From the NCBI RefSeq assembly GCF_016583645.1, contig NZ_NRRL01000044.1, positions 1 to 37,119 of the forward strand: a DNA stretch of 37,119 bases, in the 5' to 3' direction. Below, piece by piece: positions 8,377 to 16,725 of this stretch. The position numbers and the translations under genes are program-made. Under the pieces are notes generated by a model that was given only the letters and a program-made list of their open reading frames with translations, did no database searches and was not told the origin of the DNA. Position 1 is the first letter of the stretch; each line of letters begins with the position of its first letter. The stretch is from Rhodovibrio sodomensis (GTDB lineage: Bacteria; Pseudomonadota; Alphaproteobacteria; Kiloniellales; Rhodovibrionaceae).

Positions 8377-11229
8377 CTACACGTCAAACACCTGCATAAC
8401 TTCATCGCCGAAGTGGTTGATGACCTTGACGGCGATGCGGCCGGTGTCGGGGCGGGGGAAGGGGCGGGAGACGTCGCGGTAGAGGGTGGACCAGGCCTCC
8501 TCGTCGATCTCGGCCTTCAGCGCGGTCTTGAGCGACTTGTAGGGGTCCTGCGCGCCCAGGAAGTAGGCGTGGCGGACGAAGAAGCTCTCTTCGTTGTAGT
8601 CGGTGTCGATGAACCAGGCGGCGATGTCCTCGGTGCCGCCGGCGCGCACCTCGCCCTTCTGGGGATCGAAGATGTCCAGGCCGCGGATGCGCACCTGCAG
8701 CTGGCCATCCTCCAGATGGTCGATGTCGACGTCCGGCTCGCCGAACACGACGAACAGGTTGCCGCTGCCGGTGTTCTTCAGCTCGTCGGCCATGTGCAGA
8801 TCCGGGTTCATGCGTGCGCGGATGACCCGGATCGGCCCCAGCTTGTCGAAGTCGGTGGCGTGGGCGTCGTAGTTGAAGGCGCAGGCGATCAGCAGATCAA
8901 AGCCGGCCTCCGAGGCTTCCCGCGCCGCCCGGACGAGGTCCGCGCGCGCCACCGTACCGAACTCCGGCCCGACGAAGATCGCCGCCTTGCGCTCCGTCTC
9001 CCCCTCCATGAAGCGCCCGTCGGCCGCGATCATGTCGCCCGGCCACGGCGTCAGGCTGGTGAACTCGATCCGCTCTTCCTTGCTGCTCTGCTGCACGCCG
9101 GAGAGCTTGAGGTGGTCGAGGACGATCTGGGCGAAGTCTGGGCGCTCATCCCATTCGTCCGGCCGCCGCTGGCCGCGCTGCGCCGATTCGCCCCCGGAGC
9201 GCGGGCCGCCCTCGACCGCGCCGACCTCGTCCCACAATTCCCTTTCGTCCCCTGGGACGACGCGGTGCGGCGACAGGCTCTCTACAGTAAATGGGCCTGC
9301 GACCCTCACTCGACCGGAGTCTTCGTAGGGCTGATCATATAAAACTTCCTGCTCGGAGTGCCGAGCAATAGAATCATCAACTTCTTTTTGTCTAGCTTCT
9401 AACGATTCCCAGAACCTCCGCACCGCGTTTTTCACATGTTGTGGTGCGTCGCCGGGACATTCTTCAGGAACCTGATACTCTTCTTCTATGTCTTCTTTCC
9501 ACTCCCGAATTCTCTCGAAACACCCCTCGATACTTGGTCGCCATTTTTCCCAGATCGAATCAATTTCTTTGTTGTTTGCGACGTCTTTAAGGCGCACATA
9601 GGGCACCCGTCGGTAAACAAACCCATGTCGTACGTCTCCGCGCATCTCTCCAGCGCTCGGCATCCGACCAGTTTCTTCAAATTCTTTTTCTTTCCCTTCT
9701 TCCGTATCTTTGAGGAGATAATACGGAAACCGCCTCCCCATTAGACGAGCCCGCGTCAATGCGAGCGCAACCCGGCTTGTATCGACTACAATCCAACGCC
9801 GAGCCCACTCTTCGCCGACAACCGCAGTTGTCCCTGAACCAGACGTCGGATCTAAAACGATATCGCCCGGATCCGTCGTCATTAGTACACACCGTTCAAT
9901 GAATTTAGGTGCAGTTTGGACTACATAAATTTTTTCTGAAGCTGCTGGAGCATCTGTCCACGAGTTCTCGTAACGAATTAGACGGGAATCGTTTGCATAT
10001 CGTTTGAAATATAGACTGCCTCCCAAAGCAAATATGCGATTTGCTTTTTTTAGCCGTTCCATTCCCTCCAAATTTGTCCGCCAACTTTTGTTACCGAATG
10101 GTTTGAACGTCTGACCCTGAAACTCAAAATTGAACATACAACTCGGGGTAAAGCCAGAAGAGGTCAGTGTAGACCGCCGAAAGAGTCCTTCTTCTCCAGA
10201 GGGACGACTGTCCGTACGCGCGAGGTTTTTGTAACCAAACTTTGTCTTTACATCGCTTACAAAGCGGTATTCGTTATCTCCCTGAAATTCCTGTAATTTA
10301 TAAAGCGGGCGGAACTTGAAGTTATTGCGATCTTTTGCGTACCACAATATATAGTCGTAAACGTTCGGAATATCTCCTTGACCTAATGCACCCATGCTTT
10401 TGAAATTTATTTGAGAAACGAAATTTTCTGAACCAAATATCTCGTCTAATAACGACCTGACTCTGTGAACATTTTCATCTCCTATTTGGACGAATAACGA
10501 TCCGGTTTCAGATAAAAGGTCACGCGATACGGTCAAGCGATCTCGAAGATATGTCAAATATGAGTGTATACCTCTGCTCCACGTATCTCTAAATGCTCGC
10601 ACCTGCTCAGGTTCACGCGATATTTGGTCAATTTTACCATCTTTAACGTCACGACTTCTTGTTGAAACCTGCCAATTTGAATTAAATCTGATCCCGTATG
10701 GCGGATCGATATAAATACACTGCACCTGCCCGCGCAGCTGCTCCTTCTCCGCCAGGCTCGCCATGACCTGGAGGCTGTCGCCCAGGATCATGCGGTTGGT
10801 CCAGTTCTGCTCGTGGGCGTAGAACTCCGTCTTGGCCTCGGGGTCGTCGAGGCCGTTGAAGTCGGCGAACAGGTCCGGGGTGTCGTCGTCCTGTTGGCGG
10901 TTCTGCTTCGACCGGCGCTTTAGGTCGTCGATGATCGCCTTGGGGTGCACCTTCTCCTGGATGTAGAGCGGCGGGGCGACGGTGACGAGGTCGGACCAGT
11001 CCTGCTCGTCCTTGCCCTTCCAGACCAGCTGCGGATCGAGGTCGCGGTTGCGCTCCCGGTGGGTACCGGGCTCGAGCGGCGTGTCGCGCAGGTAGCGGAC
11101 CTCCTCCGGCGCGGCGTCCTCGTGCTGCTCGGCGAAGGACTGCATCTCCGCGGTTGGAATGTTCCGCCGCTTCGCCTCCTCGTGCGTCAGCGTCTCGACC
11201 TTCTTCTCGCCTTTGGTCTTCTTCGCCAT
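8377..11229 (-). CDS. Type III-like Mod DNA methyltransferase (beta-class)
   Basis: A 950-aa site-specific DNA methyltransferase. The catalytic motif IV reads IDPPYG at residues 174-179, and the S-adenosylmethionine-binding motif I reads LDPTSGSGTT at about 459-468. Motif IV before motif I defines the beta class, which includes the type III Mod subunits (N6-adenine). Target recognition probably lies between and after these motifs. The protein is longer than common Mod subunits (around 600-700 aa), with an extra C-terminal region of about 300 residues. The gene is mosaic: roughly 9285-10725, covering the catalytic core, is AT-rich, while both ends are strongly GC-rich. It follows the 268-aa nuclease-like gene by 25 nt. 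It should both protect the host and give Res its specificity. Confidence 0.92.
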   Translation of the reverse strand: MAKKTKGEKKVETLTHEEAKRRNIPTAEMQSFAEQHEDAAPEEVRYLRDTPLEPGTHRERNRDLDPQLVWKGKDEQDWSDLVTVAPPLYIQEKVHPKAIIDDLKRRSKQNRQQDDDTPDLFADFNGLDDPEAKTEFYAHEQNWTNRMILGDSLQVMASLAEKEQLRGQVQCIYIDPPYGIRFNSNWQVSTRSRDVKDGKIDQISREPEQVRAFRDTWSRGIHSYLTYLRDRLTVSRDLLSETGSLFVQIGDENVHRVRSLLDEIFGSENFVSQINFKSMGALGQGDIPNVYDYILWYAKDRNNFKFRPLYKLQEFQGDNEYRFVSDVKTKFGYKNLARTDSRPSGEEGLFRRSTLTSSGFTPSCMFNFEFQGQTFKPFGNKSWRTNLEGMERLKKANRIFALGGSLYFKRYANDSRLIRYENSWTDAPAASEKIYVVQTAPKFIERCVLMTTDPGDIVLDPTSGSGTTAVVGEEWARRWIVVDTSRVALALTRARLMGRRFPYYLLKDTEEGKEKEFEETGRMPSAGEMRGDVRHGFVYRRVPYVRLKDVANNKEIDSIWEKWRPSIEGCFERIREWKEDIEEEYQVPEECPGDAPQHVKNAVRRFWESLEARQKEVDDSIARHSEQEVLYDQPYEDSGRVRVAGPFTVESLSPHRVVPGDERELWDEVGAVEGGPRSGGESAQRGQRRPDEWDERPDFAQIVLDHLKLSGVQQSSKEERIEFTSLTPWPGDMIAADGRFMEGETERKAAIFVGPEFGTVARADLVRAAREASEAGFDLLIACAFNYDAHATDFDKLGPIRVIRARMNPDLHMADELKNTGSGNLFVVFGEPDVDIDHLEDGQLQVRIRGLDIFDPQKGEVRAGGTEDIAAWFIDTDYNEESFFVRHAYFLGAQDPYKSLKTALKAEIDEEAWSTLYRDVSRPFPRPDTGRIAVKVINHFGDEVMQVFDV

Positions 11230-11254
11230 GGCTTTGCGTTGCTCGCTTTCGAAC

Positions 11255-12061
11255 TCAGTCGGTTGGACTGCAATGGCCGCAACGGCGGACGTCGCGGCGC
11301 TTCGTGTTTTCGGCAGCTACCCAGGCAGCCGCAACGTCTTGGTAGGGACCAAGCCACTCGCCGTTTTGGTCACCGGCGCCAGCATGCATGCCGCGACCCT
11401 CGTTGCAGTACGGGCATGACCCGACGTGGACAACGGCCTTGTCTCGCGTCCAGTTCTGATAGACCCAGAGCGTACGCTCCGATGGAGCGGACCCGCAGGT
11501 GTTTGATGGCTTCGGCTCGACTTCGGTGCCAACAGGCGGCCGCTGATCGCCACCGGCGTGAATAAAGAGGTTCAGCGTGCGTAGTGTATCGTCAGCGAAG
11601 TAGGTCCGCTGCCCGCGGATCGCGTCGCCGATCTCCGAGATTAACTCGCGAAAGTCCCAGAGGAGGATCCCGGCAGCCTGTGCCTGCTCCTCGGCGTCCG
11701 CATCCCAGCCCCAGGTCACGATGACCTTGTTGTAGGCCCCGGGCTCAAAGCCGAATTCCCGGAGCTTCGCGACCACCGTCGGTGCTTCGAACTTCTGCTC
11801 CACGAAGAAACCCACGGTTCGCCGCTGCTTTGCCTTATCAACGCGCTGCTTCGCGGCCTCACGATCGTAGGGCTTGCCGGTCAGCTTTCGGAAGGACTGC
11901 GAGATCGAGATGCTGACTTCGATGTGGTGGCGCGCGTTCGAGACCGGATCGATCGCCAGCAGGTCGATCTCGTTCTGCCCGTCGCAGCGCACGTTCGGAA
12001 TGGTCGCCCATCCCTTCACATAACGCACGTAGGCTTCGACGATCCGCTCGGTGGTTTCCAT
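11255..12061 (-). CDS. Nuclease-like protein with Cys-rich tail between res and mod
   Basis: A 268-aa protein. The N-terminal half resembles a restriction-endonuclease-like fold: QNEIDLLAIDP followed by HHIEVSISI gives an E-x-D...E-x-S pattern close to, but not the same as, D...ExK. A second alpha/beta region (VIVTWGWDADAEEQAQAAGILLWDFRELI) resembles the end of such folds. The last 60 residues hold CPYCNEGRGMH, GEWLGPYQDVAAAWVAAENT and CGHC, a small Cys4-type module that probably binds zinc. It lies 17 nt after res and 25 nt before mod and reads the same way, so it is part of the restriction-modification operon. It could add DNA-end processing or target sensing. The missing Lys makes catalytic activity doubtful. 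Confidence 0.72.
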   Translation of the reverse strand: METTERIVEAYVRYVKGWATIPNVRCDGQNEIDLLAIDPVSNARHHIEVSISISQSFRKLTGKPYDREAAKQRVDKAKQRRTVGFFVEQKFEAPTVVAKLREFGFEPGAYNKVIVTWGWDADAEEQAQAAGILLWDFRELISEIGDAIRGQRTYFADDTLRTLNLFIHAGGDQRPPVGTEVEPKPSNTCGSAPSERTLWVYQNWTRDKAVVHVGSCPYCNEGRGMHAGAGDQNGEWLGPYQDVAAAWVAAENTKRRDVRRCGHCSPTD

Positions 12062-12078
12062 CGTGGGCGGTCGCGTCT

Positions 12079-15000
12079 CTACTCAGCCGCGGCTTCGGTT
12101 TGCACGAACCCGTCGACCAATTTGGCGAAATCGTCCTTGAGGTCGTAGACGCTGCGGAACTCGGCGAAGGCCCAGCGGCCGTACTTGCCGAGCGCGTTCA
12201 CGCCGGGGACCCAGCGGTGCTGCATCGTGTCCGCCTTCAGCTGGGCGTCGCCCTTGCGGAAGCCCTTGATCTCGACGACCAGGTTCAGCGGCTCGTCGCC
12301 GCCGTCGTCCAGCTTGACGATGAAGTCGGGGACGTACTTCCGCGGCGTCATGCCGTCGCGGTACGGTACCTCGAAGCCGAGCGCCTGGTTCTTGACGTAG
12401 GCGACGACCCGCGGATGCTCCTCCACCACGCGCGCGAACTCCGCCTCCCAGTCGCTGTCGCAGATCACGTAGTTGATGTGCGACTTGGCCTGGTGGGTGG
12501 CGTAGCGGGTTTCCTTGCTCGTCGTGAAGGCGACGTGCCGGGTGGTGCCGACCGGGTTGTAGGGCGCGGACACCGCCAGCGTGCGGCGGCCGCCGGCCTC
12601 GGTCGCCTCGCACGCCAGGCGGATCCGCTCGGCCGCCTGGTCGGCCATCTCCCGGTACATCAGCTGGGCCGGGAAGGTGCCGCCCCGGCATTTGAGATAG
12701 CCGCCGTCCAGCCATTGCCGGACGATCCGCTTGAGCTGGCCGAACAGGTAGGTCTTCGGCTCCCCGCCCGGATCGCGGAACTGCGTGAACAACAGGTGGG
12801 AGGCGAGGTTGTAGACCACCGTGCTGTAGCGAACCTGATCCAGGTGCTCCAGCGTCAGGGTGTTGTCCTCGCCGACGATGCCCTCCAGCAGGACCTCGCA
12901 CGGGCCGACCTTGTCGGGCGTCAGTTCGAGGACGGAGTTCTCGCCGAACTGCGCCTGCAGGCGCTCGTTCGGCAGCTCGATGCGGTAGCCCTCGATCCGC
13001 GGGAAGCGGATCTCGAGCTCCGGCTTGGCCTCTTCGCGCTCGCGCACCGCCTGGACCCGGATCGTCTCCTTCGGCGGCGCGGGCGGCGCCACCACGGGCT
13101 TGCTTGCGAAGTCGAACGGGATGCCGAGGATGTCGGCGTACTCGGGGTTGAACAGGCCGTTCTCGTTCAGGTCGTAGGACTGGCGGCGCAGGGCGCGGCC
13201 GACCACCTGCTCGCACAACAACGCGGTCCCGAAGGCGCGGACGCCCAGGATGTGCGTGACCGTGTTGACGTCCCACCCTTCCGTCAGCATCGAGACGGAG
13301 ACGACGCAGCGGACCGTCTCGCCCAGCTGGCCTTCCTTGCCGACGGTGTTCATGACCTCGCGCAGCAGGCGCTTGTCGTCGACCTTCTCTGCCTCGGCCG
13401 CGCCCTCGCGTCGGGCGACCTCACGCTTGAACTTCTCGATCTCGGGTGCCGCAGCCTCCCGGAAGTCCTTGTCCAGCGCCTCGTCGGACTCGAGCTGGTT
13501 GCTGTCGATCAGGAGGGTGCGCGGGCGGGCGAACCACTGGCCGTGCTCGTCGTGGTTCTGGAACAGGTCCAGGCGGCCCTTGTGGAAGTGCTCGGCGCCG
13601 CTCTCGTCCTCGCGCGTGAAGCCGGAGATGTAGTCGTAGACCAGCTTCGAGGTCGCGGTGTTGTTGCAGACGATGATGAAGACGGGCGGGACGGAAACGC
13701 CCGCTTGGTCCCACAGATCGAAGACGTTCTTGTAGTGCCCGTATAGGGCGTCGATCGCTGTCTGCAGCTCGGTCGGCAGGTTTAGCGGGTCTTGCTCGCC
13801 GGCCTTGCCCCTGCCCTTCTTCGGCATCTTCTTGCCGATGTGGTCCCAGAGGTTCCGGTAGATCGGCACGTCGCTGGACGGCAGGTTGTCGGATACCGGG
13901 ATGCGCGGTAGCTTGACGATCCCGCACTCGATCGCGTCCAGGAGCGAGAAGTCGCTGACCGTCCAGGGGAACAGCGTCCCCTCGGCATAGCCTGACCCGC
14001 GCAGGAAGAAGGGAGTGGCGGAGAGGTCGTAGACCGCACGCACGCCCAGGTGGCGCTTCACCGTCTCGACGCCGTTGATCCACAGCCGCGCGGCCTCGTT
14101 GTTCTGCTTGGCCTCGTCCTTGTCCTCGCCCTTGAGGTCCTCGACCTCGTTCGTGCCCGGCTTGGCGCGGTAGCAGTGGTGGGCTTCGTCGTTCAGGACG
14201 ACGACGTTCTTCATCGCCATCAGCTCGCCCATCACGCGCTGGAGCATCTGGCCCTCGGTCTCGGTCGTCTCGACGTCCTCCTCATGGCCCTTGAGGAGGG
14301 CGCGACCAACCTTGGACAGCTCCATGCGCTCGCGGCGCTTGAACTGATGGTAGTTCGTGATGACGATCTTGGCCTTCTGGACATCGGCCAGCATGTCCGC
14401 GGGCACCAGCTCCCGATGCTGGTAGTAGTTGTCCGGGTGGCTGGGCTGGAGGATCTGCAGCCGGTCGCGGATCGTGATGCCGGGCGTGACCACCAGGAAG
14501 CCGCGCGTAAACTTGCGGCTGTTGGGCTGCCGGACCGCGTTGATCGTCTGCCAGGCGATCAGCATCGCCATGACCGTGGTCTTGCCGCTGCCGGTCGCCA
14601 TCTTCATGGCGAGGCGCAGCAGGTCCGGGTTCGCGGCGTCGTTGGCGCCCTCGATGTGGTTCCAGAACCGCTTGCCTTCGCGGGTGGTCTTGGGCGCAAC
14701 CTCGGTCAGCCAGATGATCGTCTCGACCGCCTCGCGCTGGCAGAAGAAGGGGCGGACGCCGTTGAACTCGTGCTCCCGCCAGTGCTTGAGCAGGCGCTGG
14801 GTCGCAGGCGTCACGCCCCACTGGTCGGGGTTCGGCAGCTCGCGCCAGCGGTCCACGTGCTGGCGGATCTCGTTGATGATCGGGGTCGGGTTGTACTCCT
14901 GCTCGGCGTCGCTGACCCCGGTCTCCTGACCGTAGACGAACTCGGTCTGCTCGGTCTTCTTGCCCTTCTGCTTCTTCGACTTCGGCACCGGCGTGATCAG

Positions 15001-15129
15001 GTCGGACTTCCGCCGCCCGTTGATCGGCGGGCCGCCGGTGGGCTGGCCATTCTCGTCCAACGGGTGGTGCCACTGCGGCACCTCGTAGGGAGAGTTCAGG
15101 ATCGGCTGTTCGAAAAAGCGCTCACTCAT
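12079..15129 (-). CDS. Type III-like restriction Res subunit (SF2 helicase-nuclease)
   Basis: A 1016-aa protein with the order expected of Res subunits. Walker A MATGSGKT is at about 177-184, a DEAH box (NDEAHHCY) at 314-317, and helicase motifs SMLTEGWDVNTV and CEQVVGRALRR lie in the middle. A C-terminal PD-(D/E)XK nuclease has PDF at about 934-936 and VEIKG at 952-956. The N-terminus (MSERFFEQPILNSPYEVPQW) is typical of the BPTD_3080-type restriction endonucleases paired with long Mod proteins. It would translocate on DNA using ATP and cut unmodified DNA together with Mod. It is the first gene of the leftward run, and a perfect palindrome lies 22 bp upstream of its ATG. All key motifs are present, so it should be active. 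Confidence 0.92.
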   Translation of the reverse strand: MSERFFEQPILNSPYEVPQWHHPLDENGQPTGGPPINGRRKSDLITPVPKSKKQKGKKTEQTEFVYGQETGVSDAEQEYNPTPIINEIRQHVDRWRELPNPDQWGVTPATQRLLKHWREHEFNGVRPFFCQREAVETIIWLTEVAPKTTREGKRFWNHIEGANDAANPDLLRLAMKMATGSGKTTVMAMLIAWQTINAVRQPNSRKFTRGFLVVTPGITIRDRLQILQPSHPDNYYQHRELVPADMLADVQKAKIVITNYHQFKRRERMELSKVGRALLKGHEEDVETTETEGQMLQRVMGELMAMKNVVVLNDEAHHCYRAKPGTNEVEDLKGEDKDEAKQNNEAARLWINGVETVKRHLGVRAVYDLSATPFFLRGSGYAEGTLFPWTVSDFSLLDAIECGIVKLPRIPVSDNLPSSDVPIYRNLWDHIGKKMPKKGRGKAGEQDPLNLPTELQTAIDALYGHYKNVFDLWDQAGVSVPPVFIIVCNNTATSKLVYDYISGFTREDESGAEHFHKGRLDLFQNHDEHGQWFARPRTLLIDSNQLESDEALDKDFREAAAPEIEKFKREVARREGAAEAEKVDDKRLLREVMNTVGKEGQLGETVRCVVSVSMLTEGWDVNTVTHILGVRAFGTALLCEQVVGRALRRQSYDLNENGLFNPEYADILGIPFDFASKPVVAPPAPPKETIRVQAVREREEAKPELEIRFPRIEGYRIELPNERLQAQFGENSVLELTPDKVGPCEVLLEGIVGEDNTLTLEHLDQVRYSTVVYNLASHLLFTQFRDPGGEPKTYLFGQLKRIVRQWLDGGYLKCRGGTFPAQLMYREMADQAAERIRLACEATEAGGRRTLAVSAPYNPVGTTRHVAFTTSKETRYATHQAKSHINYVICDSDWEAEFARVVEEHPRVVAYVKNQALGFEVPYRDGMTPRKYVPDFIVKLDDGGDEPLNLVVEIKGFRKGDAQLKADTMQHRWVPGVNALGKYGRWAFAEFRSVYDLKDDFAKLVDGFVQTEAAAE

Positions 15130-15151
15130 AGGCCCGAAAACCCCCCGCGCG

Positions 15152-15166
15152 CGGGCGAATCGCCCG
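15152..15166. promoter_or_regulatory. 15-bp palindrome upstream of the restriction operon
   Basis: CGGGCGAATCGCCCG is a perfect inverted repeat 22 bp upstream of the res ATG. It could be an operator for a control protein or a 5'-leader hairpin. No control gene is adjacent and no clear -35/-10 boxes were found. Confidence 0.35.
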
Positions 15167-15270
15167 TGCTTACGGCCCCACGTTAGGCGCGCACCCCGCC
15201 CCGCGTCTACAACGGTTGCGCCGCCAGGAATGCCATTGCGGTGGCGACGCGATTCTCGGCGGAAACGGGG

Positions 15271-16242
15271 TTACGTGTCGGCCTCACCTTCAGGCGCGTG
15301 AGTGGGCGCTGGGCCCGACGCGAAATCTTCGTCGTGGGTCGGTCCCTGACCTCGTACATGATGCCACCAATCGGGCGACAGCGATGCCAAGAGGCCATCG
15401 GCATTTGGGACGAAGTCGGCGAGGCTCCATGCACCCTCCCCGCCGACCTCACGCGGGCCAGGCACGCTCACGGCGGGGTCCGCCGGCGTGCCGTTGCTGG
15501 GCCTCTCCACCGATCGCTTGCGATCTTCAATGATCTGCTGCCGAGCCACGCGAGGTTGCGGACTCTCGGAGATTCGGCGCCTCAGACCGAATCGGTCGCC
15601 GACCTCGGAATGAAAGCGATCCAGGAGCGCTTCCAGAGCCTTGCGGCCTTCCGCGCGGGCGACCCCTGGCGCCGCGCCCTGCGCTCTCGCGGCTCGCTCA
15701 GCAGCTTTGGCCGGATGCAGGTCATCTGCCCTATAGCCCGGCACTCCGCTTGGAATGGCGAGCACATGCATGTGCATGTAGCTCTCGTCGACATGCGCGA
15801 CCGCGGATGCGACCTCGCCCCCTTCTTCGGCAAGGTACCGCTCAATGAATGCAATGGCTTGCTCGAAGTACTGATCGACAAGGGCCTTCGCTGCCGTGTC
15901 CGTTTCGTAGGTCGCGGGCGTCACGGGCGTGCTGACCACGCAGCCGACAAGCACCCGTTGGTCGCGTCTGGGTGCCCGGCCTCGGGCGTCACGCGCCTCT
16001 GGCACTTCTCGGCTAAGCCGGCGCTTGACCTCGCGTGGCCGACGGCCGCCCAGGATGATTGGCGGTCGCGGGCCGGCGACACGTCGGTGCCCTTCTGGGG
16101 CCAAGTCGTCGACATGCTCCCGATACTCGCAGTCACGCTCGATCTCTGCCACGAGATCGGACACCGTGGCACGGCGTGTGCGCGCTTTCTTGGCGCGGTG
16201 TAGGCCATACGTCTCGAACCTGAGGAAGATTCCTTTTGCCAT
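15271..16242 (-). CDS. MobV/Pre-like plasmid mobilisation relaxase
   Basis: A 323-aa protein carrying the relaxase metal-binding motif as AHVDESYMHMHVLAIPSG: H150, D152-E153, H157 and H159, the HxDExxxHxH pattern of MobV/Pre proteins, followed by LHPAKAAERAARAQG. The N-terminus (FLRFETYGLHRAKKARTRR) resembles the start of such proteins. These enzymes nick one strand at oriT and start conjugative transfer of a plasmid in trans. It is shorter than typical MobV proteins (400 aa or more) and ends in a Pro/Gly-rich tail, so it may be a divergent or reduced version. It reads away from the hairpins, AT-rich palindrome and 21-bp repeats at 16300-16725, where an oriT would be expected. No Rep or other transfer gene is seen. 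Confidence 0.68.
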   Translation of the reverse strand: MAKGIFLRFETYGLHRAKKARTRRATVSDLVAEIERDCEYREHVDDLAPEGHRRVAGPRPPIILGGRRPREVKRRLSREVPEARDARGRAPRRDQRVLVGCVVSTPVTPATYETDTAAKALVDQYFEQAIAFIERYLAEEGGEVASAVAHVDESYMHMHVLAIPSGVPGYRADDLHPAKAAERAARAQGAAPGVARAEGRKALEALLDRFHSEVGDRFGLRRRISESPQPRVARQQIIEDRKRSVERPSNGTPADPAVSVPGPREVGGEGAWSLADFVPNADGLLASLSPDWWHHVRGQGPTHDEDFASGPAPTHAPEGEADT

Positions 16243-16308
16243 CGTGGTAGCTCATCGGACGACATCATCGCCTTAAGTATGCGGTCGCAGCTTGCAAGAG
16301 ACAAACCG

Positions 16309-16378
16309 GCCTCCAGCCGGGAGGCGCTAATCAGGCCCCAATGGACGCCAAGCCGCGCGCTCCCGCGGACGCGCGCGG
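16309..16378. other. Two hairpins upstream of the relaxase, candidate oriT region
   Basis: GCCTCC/GGAGGC (16309-16314 and 16320-16325) and CCGCGCGC/GCGCGCGG (16353-16360 and 16371-16378) form two stem-loops in the 250 bp upstream of the relaxase ATG. MobV origins usually lie just upstream of mob and contain inverted repeats next to the nick site. No known nick sequence was recognised, so this is a positional inference. Confidence 0.3.
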
Positions 16379-16454
16379 ATTTACCGGATAGGGTTTTCTT
16401 CCGCGGGTTTCGTTTCGGCTTCGTGGCAGTAGGCGCCTCTGTTGGTCCGAGAAA

Positions 16455-16492
16455 CTTAAATTTTTATATCGATATATATATCAAAATTTAAG
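16455..16492. other. AT-rich interrupted palindrome
   Basis: CTTAAATTTT (16455-16464) and AAAATTTAAG (16483-16492) are perfect inverted 10-mers around an 18-bp AT-rich centre that itself contains ATATCGATAT. The region is far more AT-rich than the surroundings and directly precedes the 21-bp repeat array. This arrangement resembles the easily melted part of an iteron-type replication origin. It could also be a two-way terminator. Confidence 0.5.
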
Positions 16493-16515
16493 CTCTTGCT
16501 TCTAGCCAGTGTAGA

Positions 16516-16725
16516 TTCCCGATTCAAAACTGCCGAAAACCGTTACAAAGCTTTCGAAAACCGTTTCAAAAGCTCAGATTTTCGATTCGCCTCTCCCATT
16601 TACCGTTTCAAAAGCCAAATTTCCCGTTACGAGATCCAATGTTTCCGATTCAAAACCGTATTTTCCCGTTACCAACTCGGAATTTCCCGATTCAAAAGCG
16701 CAATTTTCCGATTCGTTTGAGCAAT
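16516..16725. repeat. Ten tandem degenerate repeats with exact 21-bp period
   Basis: The core hexamer CGATTC, CGTTAC or CGTTTC occurs at 16520, 16541, 16562, 16583, 16604, 16625, 16646, 16667, 16688 and 16709, always exactly 21 bp apart. Most cores are preceded by a T/C run such as TTTCC (in three units by AACC or TACC) and most are followed by A-rich sequence such as AAAA. Three core types alternate: CGATTC five times, CGTTAC three times and CGTTTC twice. Spacing of two helical turns fits iterons bound on one DNA face by a Rep protein. Because 21 bp is seven codons, the rightward frame 16496-16720 is also open and reads as a heptad peptide with Arg-Phe/Tyr-Lys at each start. This is not a CRISPR array: there are no identical repeats and no spacers. 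Confidence 0.8.

Noticed and set aside
12100..13746. 548-codon rightward open frame opposite res
   Set aside because: Shadow frame, Leu/Val/Asp-rich with no domain; the minus strand has complete Res motifs.
14050..15186. 378-codon rightward open frame opposite the res 5' end
   Set aside because: Low-complexity Leu/Val/Asp/Arg composition typical of antisense frames.
15241..16203. 320-codon rightward open frame opposite the relaxase
   Set aside because: No motif; the opposite strand carries HxDExxxHxH.
16516..16725. CRISPR array
   Set aside because: Units are degenerate with no separate spacers and no cas genes nearby.
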